Assembly: GCA_000989955.1 (NCBI GenBank)
Contig: LBTE01000006.1
Location: forward strand, 1 to 64,000
Direction: 5' to 3'
DNA: 64,000 nucleotides
Source: a candidate division TM6 bacterium GW2011_GWF2_37_49
GTDB lineage: Bacteria > Babelota > Babeliae > Babelales > RVW-14
Shown: positions 16,708 to 27,500 of the stretch, one piece after another
How the letters are laid out: each line of letters opens with the position of its first letter
How positions within the stretch are numbered: the first letter of the stretch is position 1
Notes under the pieces: generated by a model
Told to the model about the DNA's origin: nothing
Databases searched by the model: none
The model's input: the letters and a program-made list of their open reading frames with translations, nothing else
Position numbers and translations under genes: made by a program

Positions 16708-17880
16708 ATGGATTTTTTGTTTAAAGAAGTTCCGCCTCATATTTATATTCACCTGCCGTTTTGCGCCAAACGATGTCATTACTGCGATTTTATAGCATTG
16801 GCGGCTCATGAAAGCTTTATTCAGCCGTACCACGAAGCATTGATTAAGGAGATCAAGCTTTTTGCTCAAAAATTTGAATTTTCAAAATCAAATCCAATAA
16901 AGACTATTTTTATCGGCGGTGGTACCCCAAGCCTTTATCCAATCGATAATTTAGAAGATATATTTCAAACCCTAAATCAGAATTATGATTTAAGCCAATT
17001 GCTAGAAGTAACAATCGAAACCAATCCAGTGGACATAACACCAACAAAGCTTGCGGCCTGGAAGGGTTTAGGAATTAATCGATTGAGTATGGGCGTTCAG
17101 GTGCTTGATGATGACGTATTAAAAAGGCTTAATCGCTCACAAAAAGTTAAGGATGTACTTCGGGCTATTCAAATAACTCCGAATTATTTTGAAAATATAT
17201 CGGTAGATCTTATTTTAGGACTACCAGGTGTTTCAAGCGAGCAGTGGACGTCAACCCTTGAATCAGTTGTAGGATGGCCGATAAAGCATATTTCTGTTTA
17301 TTTGTTAACAATTTATGATAAAACGCCGATGTTTTTTAAGCTTGAGAATGGTGAATTGGGCATAGAATCAGATGAACATCTTGTGAATATGCATGAAGTA
17401 ACATTTAAATTTTTACAAGATTTTGGTTTTGATCGATATGAAATTTCAAATTTTGCAAAAAATGGTTATGAATCTAGACATAATTTAGCGTACTGGGAGC
17501 GATGTCCGTATTACGGATTTGGGCTCAGCGCATCGTCATTTGATGGCAAAAATAGATACACAAATCAAAATAATTTAGAAAAATATATCCAGACTATTCA
17601 ATTAAATAACGCATTGCCGATTGAATATTTTGAATCTTTAACCAGCAATCAAGAGGTGTTAGAGCTTTTAATGCTTGGGTTAAGACTTAAAAAAGGGGTG
17701 GGCTTGCAGTCTGTGCTATACTTATTATCGGACTATCAGAAAAACAGGTTTTTGAATAATTTAACTCAGTTAACAAACGAGTCTTTTATTACAAGTGATA
17801 ATAATAAGCTTTGTTTGACTGCAAAAGGATTGTTGCTTGAAAATAATGTGGTTTTGGATTTGCTAAAAGAGGTGTTTTAG
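16708..17880 (+). CDS. hemW: Radical SAM heme chaperone HemW-like protein
   Basis: A 390-residue radical SAM protein of the HemN/HemW group. The cluster-binding motif is C19-x3-C23-x2-C26 within PFCAKRCHYCDF, followed by the IGGGTPS motif that contacts S-adenosylmethionine. The C-terminal HemN-like domain includes RYEISNFAKNGYESRHNLAYW, which marks this group. HemW delivers heme; true HemN (oxygen-independent coproporphyrinogen oxidase) has an N-terminal extension that is absent here, so HemW is the better name. An AAGGA site stands before the ATG. No heme pathway gene lies nearby. Confidence 0.9.
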   Translation: MDFLFKEVPPHIYIHLPFCAKRCHYCDFIALAAHESFIQPYHEALIKEIKLFAQKFEFSKSNPIKTIFIGGGTPSLYPIDNLEDIFQTLNQNYDLSQLLEVTIETNPVDITPTKLAAWKGLGINRLSMGVQVLDDDVLKRLNRSQKVKDVLRAIQITPNYFENISVDLILGLPGVSSEQWTSTLESVVGWPIKHISVYLLTIYDKTPMFFKLENGELGIESDEHLVNMHEVTFKFLQDFGFDRYEISNFAKNGYESRHNLAYWERCPYYGFGLSASSFDGKNRYTNQNNLEKYIQTIQLNNALPIEYFESLTSNQEVLELLMLGLRLKKGVGLQSVLYLLSDYQKNRFLNNLTQLTNESFITSDNNKLCLTAKGLLLENNVVLDLLKEVF

Positions 17881-17883
17881 CAC

Positions 17884-17913
17884 TTGCTTATTGGTGCGAC
17901 TATCTGTTAAAAT
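17884..17913 (+). promoter_or_regulatory. Candidate promoter before the PPOX-type gene
   Basis: TTGCTT and TAAAAT are separated by 18 bases, starting three bases after the hemW stop and about 75 bases before the next coding start. Called by inspection only. Confidence 0.35.
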
Positions 17914-17987
17914 ATAGTCCTTGTTTTCAAAGGTCTCAGTAATTGGTGTTTTTGAATGTATAAAATTTTTTTTAAAGAAGAGGGGTT

Positions 17988-18449
17988 ATGGCAAAACATG
18001 TTGGTCCTAAGTTGCCTGAAGATTTAATTGTTTTATTGAAAAAACAAAAAAGTGTTGGTATTTTGGCGACATTCTCTGAAAAAGGAATTCCAAATACAAC
18101 TCCAATTCAGTGTATTTATCCGAAGGGCGATGAAAGCTTGTTGATGACTATTCATAAAGAGCATACTGGGTATATCAACATGGTTTGGCAAAAAAAAGTA
18201 ATGCTTTGCTTTGTCGATGAGGGAAATATTGCGTACAGTGTTCTTGGTCGTGTTGGTGTTGTTAGAGCGCCGTCACAGGTTCATCCGTTGATGAATGTTG
18301 TTAGAATAGATATCATTGATATTAAATCTGATCGCTCAATTTTGACAAAAGTAGACCAAGGCATTTTGTGGAGCTATACTTCACCTGAGGCGGAAGAATT
18401 AGTGAGATCCATTTTTAAGGAATTAGAGGATCTTGCGAAAAACTTATAA
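17988..18449 (+). CDS. Pyridoxamine 5'-phosphate oxidase-like flavin-binding protein
   Basis: A 153-residue protein with the split-barrel flavin-reductase/PPOX fold: an initial helix (PEDLIVLLKKQ), the strand VGILATFSEKGIPNTTPIQ, then PKGDESLLMTIHKEHTGYINM and VMLCFVDEGNIAYSVLGRVGVV, which follow the usual strand order. Family members bind FMN, F420 or heme and many are orphan reductases, so the substrate is unknown. A GAGGGG site supports the start. Confidence 0.75.
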   Translation: MAKHVGPKLPEDLIVLLKKQKSVGILATFSEKGIPNTTPIQCIYPKGDESLLMTIHKEHTGYINMVWQKKVMLCFVDEGNIAYSVLGRVGVVRAPSQVHPLMNVVRIDIIDIKSDRSILTKVDQGILWSYTSPEAEELVRSIFKELEDLAKNL

Positions 18450-18472
18450 ACTTAAAAACTATTGAGTAGCAT

Positions 18473-19804
18473 ATGAAGAAGTCTTTGATTGATAATAAGT
18501 TGTCTTTAAACTCGACAGTATTGTTTAATTGGCTTGTTTTTTTGTGTGCTACGAATCTTTGTTTGCAGCCCGATTTAATCGGGCTGCCTTCATCTTTTCC
18601 GACCGAACCGGTTTCGGCAGCGCCTCAACTGCCTTCTTCTGCAGTCGTTGGAGCTCAATCTCAGCCAGGACCTGACAATATTGCGATTTCTGATGAAAAG
18701 TCCGGCGAGCAGGGAAATTGGGTAAAAAAGAAGCAGTGGTTACTTAAATCCTTTGAAGTAAACAATAATATTTATAATCTTGCGTTACAGATTGCCGATA
18801 CGCGCAATATTTATAGCAGTAAAAATGATGCGATATCAGATGATTTGCAAAATTTTTACAAAAATTTGGGATTAGAGCAAGGTAAGCTACAAGAGATGTT
18901 TGAGAGTGTTGAGCGATACCTAGATAAAAAGAAGAAAAAAGAAGCTATCGTTTTGTCTGGTAGTGGTGAAAAAAAATCTGAAAACGACCGTGATTTGCAG
19001 GACAAAATTGAACTTATCGAAAATCAAATAAAATCGCTTAAGGATGAGCTTGATCAACTTAAACTAGATATGAAGTCAATCGAGGATATTGGTAGATCGT
19101 TAAATCAGAGACTTGAAAAAGCTGATGAACAAATTGCTTCTGCTATGAATCTTGCTGAAACTGCAAAAAACAAGGTTGATGGTCTGTGGGAGATAATCGA
19201 TGATAAAAAGGCAAGAATTATTTACTACGATATGGCAAATGTTGAAGAAAATTTGAAGATTATTCTTACATATTTAAAAAATACACTAGCAAATGATTTT
19301 GACTCTGTAATTCAGACAGCAAAAAAACAGATAGAAGTGGTTAATGATGATGTCAAAAAACTTGAAAATAAAGGTATTATAATTAAAGATAGATCTCAAC
19401 GCGTTGAGCAACTCAAAATGAAGGATTTACAGAAAGCTGCACAAGAAAAAGAGGATGCGGCAAAGAATCAGGCATTAAGCAAAGAATTGAATAAAGAAGA
19501 AAAAATGGTTAAGTCTATAAGTTGGTGGCATAAATTATATGACGTTGTTTTAGGAATGTCTGTTAAAGTTTACTGCTATGTTTCAAGTTTTTGGATACGA
19601 GGTAAAACTATTGAACCAACAGATAAACAGGTTGCAAATGTGCCAGTCCAGCATGCAACAACTCCATCTTCTGCGCCTGTCCAACCTCAACCAAATAGCC
19701 AAGCTGTGCCGGTGCAATCTATACCTGATCAGACAGCTTCTCCAAACCAATCAACAAATTCAACACAAAAACCACAAGCTGCCGTTATGCAGTTGATTCA
19801 ATAA
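18473..19804 (+). CDS. Exported coiled-coil protein, paralogue 1
   Basis: A 443-residue protein with an N-terminal hydrophobic signal (about residues 15-33), a Pro/Ser/Ala-rich linker, and long coiled coils (about 165-255 and 270-345 in heptad-like order). A hydrophobic, Trp-containing segment follows near 345-375 (SWWHKLYDVV...), and the tail is Gln/Pro/Thr-rich (about 380-443). A segment LQNFYKNLGLEQGK near 120 resembles the C-terminal end of the next gene. The region before KGIIIKDRSQ resembles the third gene. No known domain is seen. The layout suggests an exported, possibly host-facing structural or effector protein, which is inference. Confidence 0.75.
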   Translation: MKKSLIDNKLSLNSTVLFNWLVFLCATNLCLQPDLIGLPSSFPTEPVSAAPQLPSSAVVGAQSQPGPDNIAISDEKSGEQGNWVKKKQWLLKSFEVNNNIYNLALQIADTRNIYSSKNDAISDDLQNFYKNLGLEQGKLQEMFESVERYLDKKKKKEAIVLSGSGEKKSENDRDLQDKIELIENQIKSLKDELDQLKLDMKSIEDIGRSLNQRLEKADEQIASAMNLAETAKNKVDGLWEIIDDKKARIIYYDMANVEENLKIILTYLKNTLANDFDSVIQTAKKQIEVVNDDVKKLENKGIIIKDRSQRVEQLKMKDLQKAAQEKEDAAKNQALSKELNKEEKMVKSISWWHKLYDVVLGMSVKVYCYVSSFWIRGKTIEPTDKQVANVPVQHATTPSSAPVQPQPNSQAVPVQSIPDQTASPNQSTNSTQKPQAAVMQLIQ

Positions 19805-19959
19805 CTTATATATCGCAAATAAATAAAAAAATTTCTCGCAGATTGACTTCATTGGTTAAAAAATTTTAATAATACGATCAAGTATAGAATTATATTTTTA
19901 GTAACACTTGAAAGTTTGCTCATCAAATCAAGGACTGAGCGAGATAAAGGGTTAAAGGT

Positions 19960-20553
19960 ATGATAAAACAATCAATTATTATTTTCTTGTTTTTTTTTAA
20001 ATTTTTATGCGCAATGCCTGATGATAATAATATTTCGCAAGATCAAGGCGATGGAGGAGACGTTTCTGCGGATACTTCTCAGCAAGATCAAGGCGATGGA
20101 GCAGCTCCATCCGAAGAGTCGCAGCAGCAGGTAGAAGAATTTTTGCCACAATCTCAGGATCAGTCGACTACTTCACTGAAACAGCCGCCAGTTCAACAAA
20201 TGCAATCTGTAGCTCCAGTGCAAGAAAATCAGCCACAGCAACAGCCAGTTGCTCAGCAGGCTACTGCAAACTCTCCGCAAGAACCACCTGCAACATATGA
20301 TCAATTGAAGTGGCCTGACTCAATTGAGCTGACTGAGGGACAAGGTGATGTGGTCAAAAGTGATGATCAAAAAATTATTGAATTTTCAAAAAAGGCTAGT
20401 CAGTTAGCAGACCAACTTAAAGAGGTTGCTAATAAAATAAAAGCGTCCACCGATAAAGTAAATCAAGAGATGACAAGAATTAATGGTGTTCTTGATGAAT
20501 TTTATCAAAGAGCAGGCTTTGATCAGGGTAAAGCAACTGTAATGTTAAAATGA
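19960..20553 (+). CDS. Exported Gln/Pro-rich protein, paralogue 2
   Basis: A 197-residue protein with a short signal peptide (to about residue 18, ending in CAM), then a low-complexity region rich in Q, S, P and D (about 20-110) that repeats DQGDG. A helical C-terminus follows. Its last residues, LDEFYQRAGFDQGK, align with LQNFYKNLGLEQGK of the preceding gene, after which this protein stops. It therefore looks like the N-terminal half of the paralogue. The next gene starts 24 bases later and resembles the missing half, but it has its own signal peptide. Confidence 0.7.
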   Translation: MIKQSIIIFLFFFKFLCAMPDDNNISQDQGDGGDVSADTSQQDQGDGAAPSEESQQQVEEFLPQSQDQSTTSLKQPPVQQMQSVAPVQENQPQQQPVAQQATANSPQEPPATYDQLKWPDSIELTEGQGDVVKSDDQKIIEFSKKASQLADQLKEVANKIKASTDKVNQEMTRINGVLDEFYQRAGFDQGKATVMLK

Positions 20554-20576
20554 TATGATTGGATTAAGGAAAGTTT

Positions 20577-21365
20577 ATGAATATTAATTATATTTTATTT
20601 TCGTTGGTTATTGTCAAATTTATGAGTTGTAACCTTTTGGCGCAGCCATATGTTCCTACTCCTCCGGCCACAACAATGGCTCCCGCTCAAACCCACGCTC
20701 CAATCGCAGTATCAGCTAATGATAAAGACTTTGAAGAGGTTAACAAAAATTTAACAGAGACGGTGGCCATCAAAAAAGTATTAAAAGATTTAGTTAAAGA
20801 TATTAACGACAAGCTTTTGGATGCTAGAAAAAAGGTTTTAAGCGTGCAAAAGCTTAGCTTTGACGTGCTACAGAAAACGCAGGCAGAAGCCGAGCCATTG
20901 ATTGCTCAAGCATCTGCAGATTTGCAATCTCTGCAGGCCTTGCAATCCACAGTTCAGGCTGACCTGGTTCCTAAATTTGAAAATAACGTTAAACAAATTG
21001 AAGAGCTGATCAAAAAGATTCAGGATAAGATGAATGAATTGCAATCAAAAGGTTTGAAATTTCAAATGTCTCAGACTCAGCCTTCGATGAATCTACAAGC
21101 GCAAGTTGGCCAACATTCTGCAAATTCACCACAACCACTACCAGCTACCGCTGTTGTTAACCAAGTTGCAGTGCCAATTCCAGCAGCTAATCAATCACAA
21201 GGTTCGCAATTTTATCATAGTGCTTGGGATTGGGCAATTGACAAGGTGTCTTCAGCTGGAAGCTTTATAAAATCTTCTTGGAATCAATTTAAGCATTGGG
21301 CTTTTAAGTCCGAATCGGATGACGTAAAAAAAACCTTAAATCAGGAGATGGCACCAATTAATTGA
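20577..21365 (+). CDS. Exported coiled-coil protein, paralogue 3
   Basis: A 262-residue protein with a signal peptide (to about residue 23), a Pro/Thr/Ala-rich linker, and a coiled-coil core (about 50-160). An Ala/Gln/Pro-rich stretch and an amphipathic Trp-rich C-terminus follow (YHSAWDWAIDKV, SSWNQFKHWAF). The segment KQIEELIKKIQDKMNELQSKGLKF parallels KQIEVVNDDVKKLENKGIIIKD of the first paralogue. An AAGGAAAG site lies before the ATG. It ends at the repeat that precedes the giant gene. Confidence 0.72.
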   Translation: MNINYILFSLVIVKFMSCNLLAQPYVPTPPATTMAPAQTHAPIAVSANDKDFEEVNKNLTETVAIKKVLKDLVKDINDKLLDARKKVLSVQKLSFDVLQKTQAEAEPLIAQASADLQSLQALQSTVQADLVPKFENNVKQIEELIKKIQDKMNELQSKGLKFQMSQTQPSMNLQAQVGQHSANSPQPLPATAVVNQVAVPIPAANQSQGSQFYHSAWDWAIDKVSSAGSFIKSSWNQFKHWAFKSESDDVKKTLNQEMAPIN

Positions 21366-21512
21366 TTTTTAGGCTCATACATTGACTATGAGCATTAAAA
21401 GCATCGACTGTGGCAAGTGTTTCGGCGTTTTGACAAGTTTTTAGATGCGAGCTTCCAGCATTGATTGGGAGCTGGCTAACAAATGAAGTTTCTGAAAATA
21501 GCAAAATTTGAG
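21366..21512 (+). repeat. Dispersed intergenic repeat A, copy 4
   Basis: Lies between the third coiled-coil gene and the giant gene. The core AAGTTTTTAGATGCGAGC is followed by a hairpin region and a terminal AATGAAGTTTCTGAAAAT block that parallels the end of the 56.4-kb copy. The ATG at 21483 belongs to this repeat block, not to the gene. A stem of AGCTTCC with GGGAGCT replaces the GACCC/GGGTC stem of other copies. Confidence 0.75.
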
Positions 21513-21518
21513 GGTGTG

Positions 21519-24500
21519 ATGAAGTTGCGATTTAATTTTTTGTGTCTATCAATTTTGGTGATATTTTTTTCGAATTCAAATTTAAAAATATGTGCGATGG
21601 AAGATTTAAAAACGCAACATAAATCTGCAGCGGCGGAATCATTACAATCATCCAAAACACTTTCCCAAAACGTTCAAGACAAGGCCTTAGCTTTATACAA
21701 ACATTTAAAAGCGAAGACTGTTGGCGAGTCTGTCGATGTTGAATGTTTAGTTTGTCATGAAAAGGCTAAAGTTGAAGGCAAGAATTTTATAAACGGAGTT
21801 AATCACCTGCTTCGACTGTGGGCTACAAAAGAACTTTCTGGTTCAGATGAAAAAAACTGGTGGCTTGGGTTGCATACGATAGGTTTGACTGGTAAAGATA
21901 GATTTAGTAATTTAATGAAATGGGTATGGTCTGGATATGTCGGGCATCCGTGCCATCTAGCTTGTATGGCTAAACTTTATATGGACAAGGTAATTGTAAG
22001 TACAACGCCAATTCCGGAGACTGAAATTGAGAATTTTATGTGTCCGGCAAAAGATAAAGCTTTGAATTTACAAGAAATAGGAATTATACAACATTTTTTA
22101 GATATTGCGACGCCGGATTGGAGTAATGGTAAGGAGTCTTTTTACAGCATTCAGGCCAGAGCGCTTAAACGGAAAAAATTTTCGCTGCAGGCATCCATTC
22201 CTGTACCTTCAACCGAAGAACCTGTAGAAGATGGATCTGGTACGGGGGCATCAGTTGTTGAATCATTTTCGAGTCTAAAATTGGCTGGTCAGGTAAAGTC
22301 ATCTGTTGCCAAGGACCATCTGGCGGAGTTTGTTGGCTTTCAGCGGATAGCAGAGGCGATATCTCAAGGCAAAGAGCGAATTTGTGCGTCAGAAGATTTG
22401 GCTACATTTCTTGCGGCGCAATCAGATTTTGGAACATTTCAACAATTTTTGGGTAATCCGGAGATGGGTATGGAAGCTCCAAATCAGATTAGAGATGAAA
22501 TAGCTCGGCGTTGGATAAGGAATGCTGCTGCTAGAGTGTTTAACAGGTTATTACGTTCATTTTTGGAGTTGGAAGTTAATGCATGTGATGCGACAAATCC
22601 TGGACCAAGCGTTGGTAAATTTGGAATGGGTTTTTTGTCGATCTTGCAAATGCTTGGATATGAGCCAACAAAAGGGGTGAAGATTGTTATACAAACAAAG
22701 CCTCGGCCTGATGAGTACATGAAAGAACCGTTTCCATATCAAATTACGATAGAAATTTTAGGATTGTCAGAACTAGAAGTGCGAGGGTTGCCAAAAGAAA
22801 AAAGAATGTCAAAAACAGATAAACAAATAAAAAGGCAGGAAGCGTGGCAGTCGATTGATTTTAGTAAAGATTTTGATATCAGCGTTAAATTTGAAAAATT
22901 ACCCGCAGATGCTGAGCTTATAAGAAGATTGGGCAATAATCCGACAGGCACATTGATTTCGATTACTCCGAATGTTGGAATTTTTTCGAAAGAAGATTTG
23001 GCCGAACTTACGGCTTACACACACTATCTTGATTTTTATGAACCGGTTGCGACAAATTTAAATGGGGATTTGGGCAAGCCAATTGGTGGTATTGCTGGGG
23101 CTCCGCAGATTTTTGTAAACTTAACACCTGACAAACTCGAAGTTTTGGATGCAGGAACTGGGATATCTCTTTACGTTGCTTTGTTTAAATTGTTTATTCC
23201 AAGCTCGTCAACAAAAACAACAACAGGGTTAATTTACGCCAGAGAACAGATGCGCAATGCAAAGGTCGAAGACGCAGTGGTTCGACCGGTTGAGCTGGTT
23301 GACTTTCAGGGTAAAACAGATACAAAATCTCATTTTTTAATAACGGTGAACGGAGTCGTAGCAATCGACGTTGCGATGGAGCAAGATATCAAGCTTGGCG
23401 AAGAGACAAAAGATTTACTAGTCCGGCTGCCCCAAGCTGCGCAACTTACACTTGCAAGGGATGAGCTGGTAATGGCGCATTGCGTTGAGCATGAAAATGA
23501 TCGTGATACAAACATGCGAGGCAAGGGGCCTGAGGAGGCGTTTTTAAACAGGGTCATTGATAAAACTATCGCAGGGTGCATAGAAGGAATTATTCCATCA
23601 AATATGTTGCAGAACCTCTGCGCTGGCTTGAAATGCTGGGAAAAACAAACGTCAAACCTGTACATCAAAGACAGGTTTTCAACGTATCTTTGCGATCAGC
23701 TTTCAAAAAAACTTTCAAATAAAGTTGTTGCTGCGCCGTCTGAATTTATGAAGAAATTTGCGCCAGAAAAATTGGGGGCAGAACAACCAGGTTTTACGCC
23801 GATTAGTTTGGATGAAGAGATGGCTGGATATAATTATGCTCCGCTGGAAGACCAATTAAAAGAGCATTTTGCCAAACAAGTTGATGCGTCTGGCAGCGTT
23901 GCATCGCAACTTCAGCAAGCAGGCCTTGGTCAAAAATTAATTGATGGAATGAATGTGTTTTTTGTGTCATCTGGACCCGATGGGCTGGTTGCGCCAGGTG
24001 AAATTTCAAAATTAGGACTGAAAAATTCAATTTTTGTACCACAACAATTGCTTGCTGATGTGGCAACCAAAGACATTGTCTCAGCTAAAAAATATTTAGT
24101 TAATAAAATTGCGACTCGATTTATAGATCAAGACTTTTCATCTCAGGCCGAAGACGATGTGATCATTGTTTTCACGAATGCAACTGATTTTTTGCACCCG
24201 GAGAGTTGGGATAGAGTAAATTTTTACAAGTCATTTCGAGCGAATAATTTGCATGATAGCGAAGGTGTTTTTTTTGATAAATTTTATGATGCTTTTACAA
24301 AAAATTTTCGAGTAGCACCTATAGAACTAAAGTATCCAGCCTGGTTTAGACTTTATAGCATTAATATTGCTGATATGAATACAAAAGATTTAAATATTGC
24401 TGATATGAATACAAAAGATTTAGCGCGTAAATTTATTTTCACTATTTCTGAAGGGTCAAAAATAGCATATGAATTTTTTCTAGGTGAAACACATACCAAT

Positions 24501-27500
24501 TATTTAAAAAATATGTATAAATTTTTGAATGAGAATAATGAAAATATTGCGAAAATATTAATAAAAAAAAATAGAAATTTATTTTTAATGCCGCAGATGT
24601 ATAAGCGTGCTCCACAGCTTTTGAATTTTTCCATAAAGCTTAGTGATGACGTTAATCCTTGCGTATATTTCCACTATCCTGAATTTTACGATAAAGGTGA
24701 TGATTTTCATTGTCCGTTTTTACCATTTAAAATTGAAAATTATGCAATGTCGCATTACAGTTTGATATATTTTTTGGAGAGTTTAAAATGTGCATCATTT
24801 TTATATGATGATAAAACGGCATCATTTTTTCTCAGCGAGGCTGATTCGATTGAACAATTAGATAAATATTTAAAAGAGAACGGATTTGATTTCTATGCAC
24901 AAAGAGAAAAAGTAAATAACCAAACTTTTTATAATGCTGTAAATTTTTTAATTGATACTGCAAAAAAAGAGAATGCATTTTTCAAGCCTTTTCCATCTGC
25001 AGATGTAATAAATCTTCATCTAAATAAATTATTAAACTTTTTTGAAATACGAAATGAAGCTGATTTTAGTAATCAGCAAAAAGTGATTTATTTTGGTGGT
25101 GAAAAGATTTGGCCAATTAATCAAAAATCTTTGGATTCGCTAGAAAAATTAATATGGTATTTAACGTTAGTTGTCGATAAAGAATGTATAAAATTAACGA
25201 AATGGCGTGAATATTATTTACCAGCATACATTGGTGTATTAGCCGAAGTATTGAAATATCAGCCAGATGATCAATTTTCACAAAGAATGCGAGGTCTAGC
25301 TCAGGGCTTGCTTGATGGATCAAAGAGATTGGTTTTTGTTGGAATGAAAGGCGTGAGCGAAGAAGAGTATCTTCGAATTAAAGATACAATCAAAAAGGAT
25401 CTGCCGCATTTAGTCGCCACGGAGGCTATTCTTGAAAAGAATTTTGATGGTTTATCTGTGATAAAAGCGCTTACGCCGATTAGTGGGCTAGTTGCAAGTG
25501 TTGACCCAGAGTCCAAAATCGATGTTTTGACTAATTTTAAGTATCGTGTTGCAACAATTATCGAAAATTATATGAACATTCCGGACAGCAAAATTCCGTT
25601 TGTTTATGGTGGACAAGGTGAAAAAATAAAAGCACAAAACTCTTTGCCGGAAATGGATGATGGCCAGTTTAAATATTTATGTGATGCGCTTGCAAGCACG
25701 GGGCAACAACATTTATTAAAGAGACTTTTGGATTTGACTGTGGATGATTTGATGGAGCGTGCGGATGAAAGGTATCAGGAGTCTGATCTGGTCGGAAAAG
25801 CGCTTTATGTTCCAAATGTTTTGTTTAATTCTCCGCTGTCGATTTTGTCCAATCTTTTAGCAGCACTTAAACCATACAATCTGGATTATGCGCTTGATGT
25901 TGTCAAAACAATCATTGAAAACTCGACGAATGAAAAAGAGCTTTTATTTACAGTAAATTTGTTGATGCAAGAAGTTAATTTAAAAATACTTCAAGAAAAA
26001 ACAGCTGAAAAACAAAAAGATCTTGTAGGAGCTGTTAAATTTATTTGTAAAAAATTTATTCCGGAAAAAATAGATAAAGAATCGATTTTAGATGCCTTTG
26101 AAAAATGCCGTAAAATGCAATCAGTTGGAGATAAAATTGAATATTTTACTAAAAAACAAGAGGTTAGGCTTATAAGCGATTATCTTAAAAATGTTTTGGA
26201 TCCAGGGCAAATGACTGAAACAAGGTTGGTTGTGAACAATGAATTTTTTGAAGGCCAACTGAATATAGATGATTTAATGCAGCTAGCACAATCATCAAAT
26301 GTGCCGACGAATCCATTTATTGATGTGGGTGCAGTTTTAGAGTTTAGCTTGAAGCAGCTTATAAATGCCCACGTTGCAGGGCAAGGCATTGTTGATTTAT
26401 TAAAAGATAATGATTTAGACGCGGCTAGACCAATAATTCGAAAGTCCAACAAAAGCTTTGACATCGGCAAGATAACGCAAAGTGTGGAGTTTGGCAGTGA
26501 ACGTGAGCCAATTCATGCAACGCTGATTGAATGTCTGCAAAATTCTGTGGATGTTGTCAGAGGATTTATTGAAGATCATCAAAAAGGTCAGGCGGCAGCA
26601 TCAATGGCCAAAAGAATCGAATTATTAGGTGAGCCTGAAGCTATAAATCAACTCGGCAAAATTGAATACACACTTGAATTAATGAGAATTAATCGAGAAA
26701 AAGCCTCATTTTGTTTAACAATAGTTGATCACGTCGGTTTTCCATCGCTCAAGCAGTTTTTAACAGATTTTATGCTGCCAGACTATAGCTCAAAAAGCCC
26801 TGAATTAGGGAATGTTGGAGATATGGGAAATGGCACATTCAAGATTTATCAACACGCGACCAAGGTTTTGTTGTTAACAAGAATGATATTAGATCCAAAT
26901 AAAGTTTATCTGCTGATGATTAGGCCAATGCGCAGCGCAACGACAAATTTGATTGAAGACTTGAGCTGGGATTGCTTTGATGTGAGCCAAATTATTGAAA
27001 AAACGAATCCAAATTTTTTTGGTACGTCATTTAAAATAATATTCGAGAAAAAAGATAAAATTGATTCACAAAGCGATTACTTGAGTACAAAGAACTTTCT
27101 GTTGGAATGTATGAGTAGTGTCGATGTGGATCTTGATTTGGTTGATGAAGGTAAGTTAAAACTATTGTTAAAAGAGCCTGGTCGAATTACGCAACTTAAC
27201 CAAATAACCCCAAACAAGCTTTATGTTCATCCATTTCAAAAAATGCTTCCAGGCGCACAATCTGTATTTAAACGTAAAAATAAGCGAGTAATAAAAGATA
27301 TTTCTACGCATCCAATTTTTAAAATCAGCAAGAGGCCGAATAAATATATGCAAAGTTATTTGACCACCGGAGGCATTCCGTTCAAGGCGCTTGGATCGAT
27401 TTTGGAAGCAGAAAAGCTGTTGCCGCCTGACTTTGCAGCAAATTTGAGATATGGCCATGTGGTTGACATTGCCTTAAATACGTACGAACCAGTTCAAAGT

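Noticed and set aside
16708-17880. HemN (oxygen-independent coproporphyrinogen oxidase)
   Set aside because: The N-terminal extension of HemN is absent and the start of the CxxxCxxC domain at residue 19 fits HemW.
22484-23668. Several minus-strand frames of 60-110 codons opposite the giant gene
   Set aside because: They are shadows of a long plus-strand frame with strong domain evidence, and none has a signal or family pattern.
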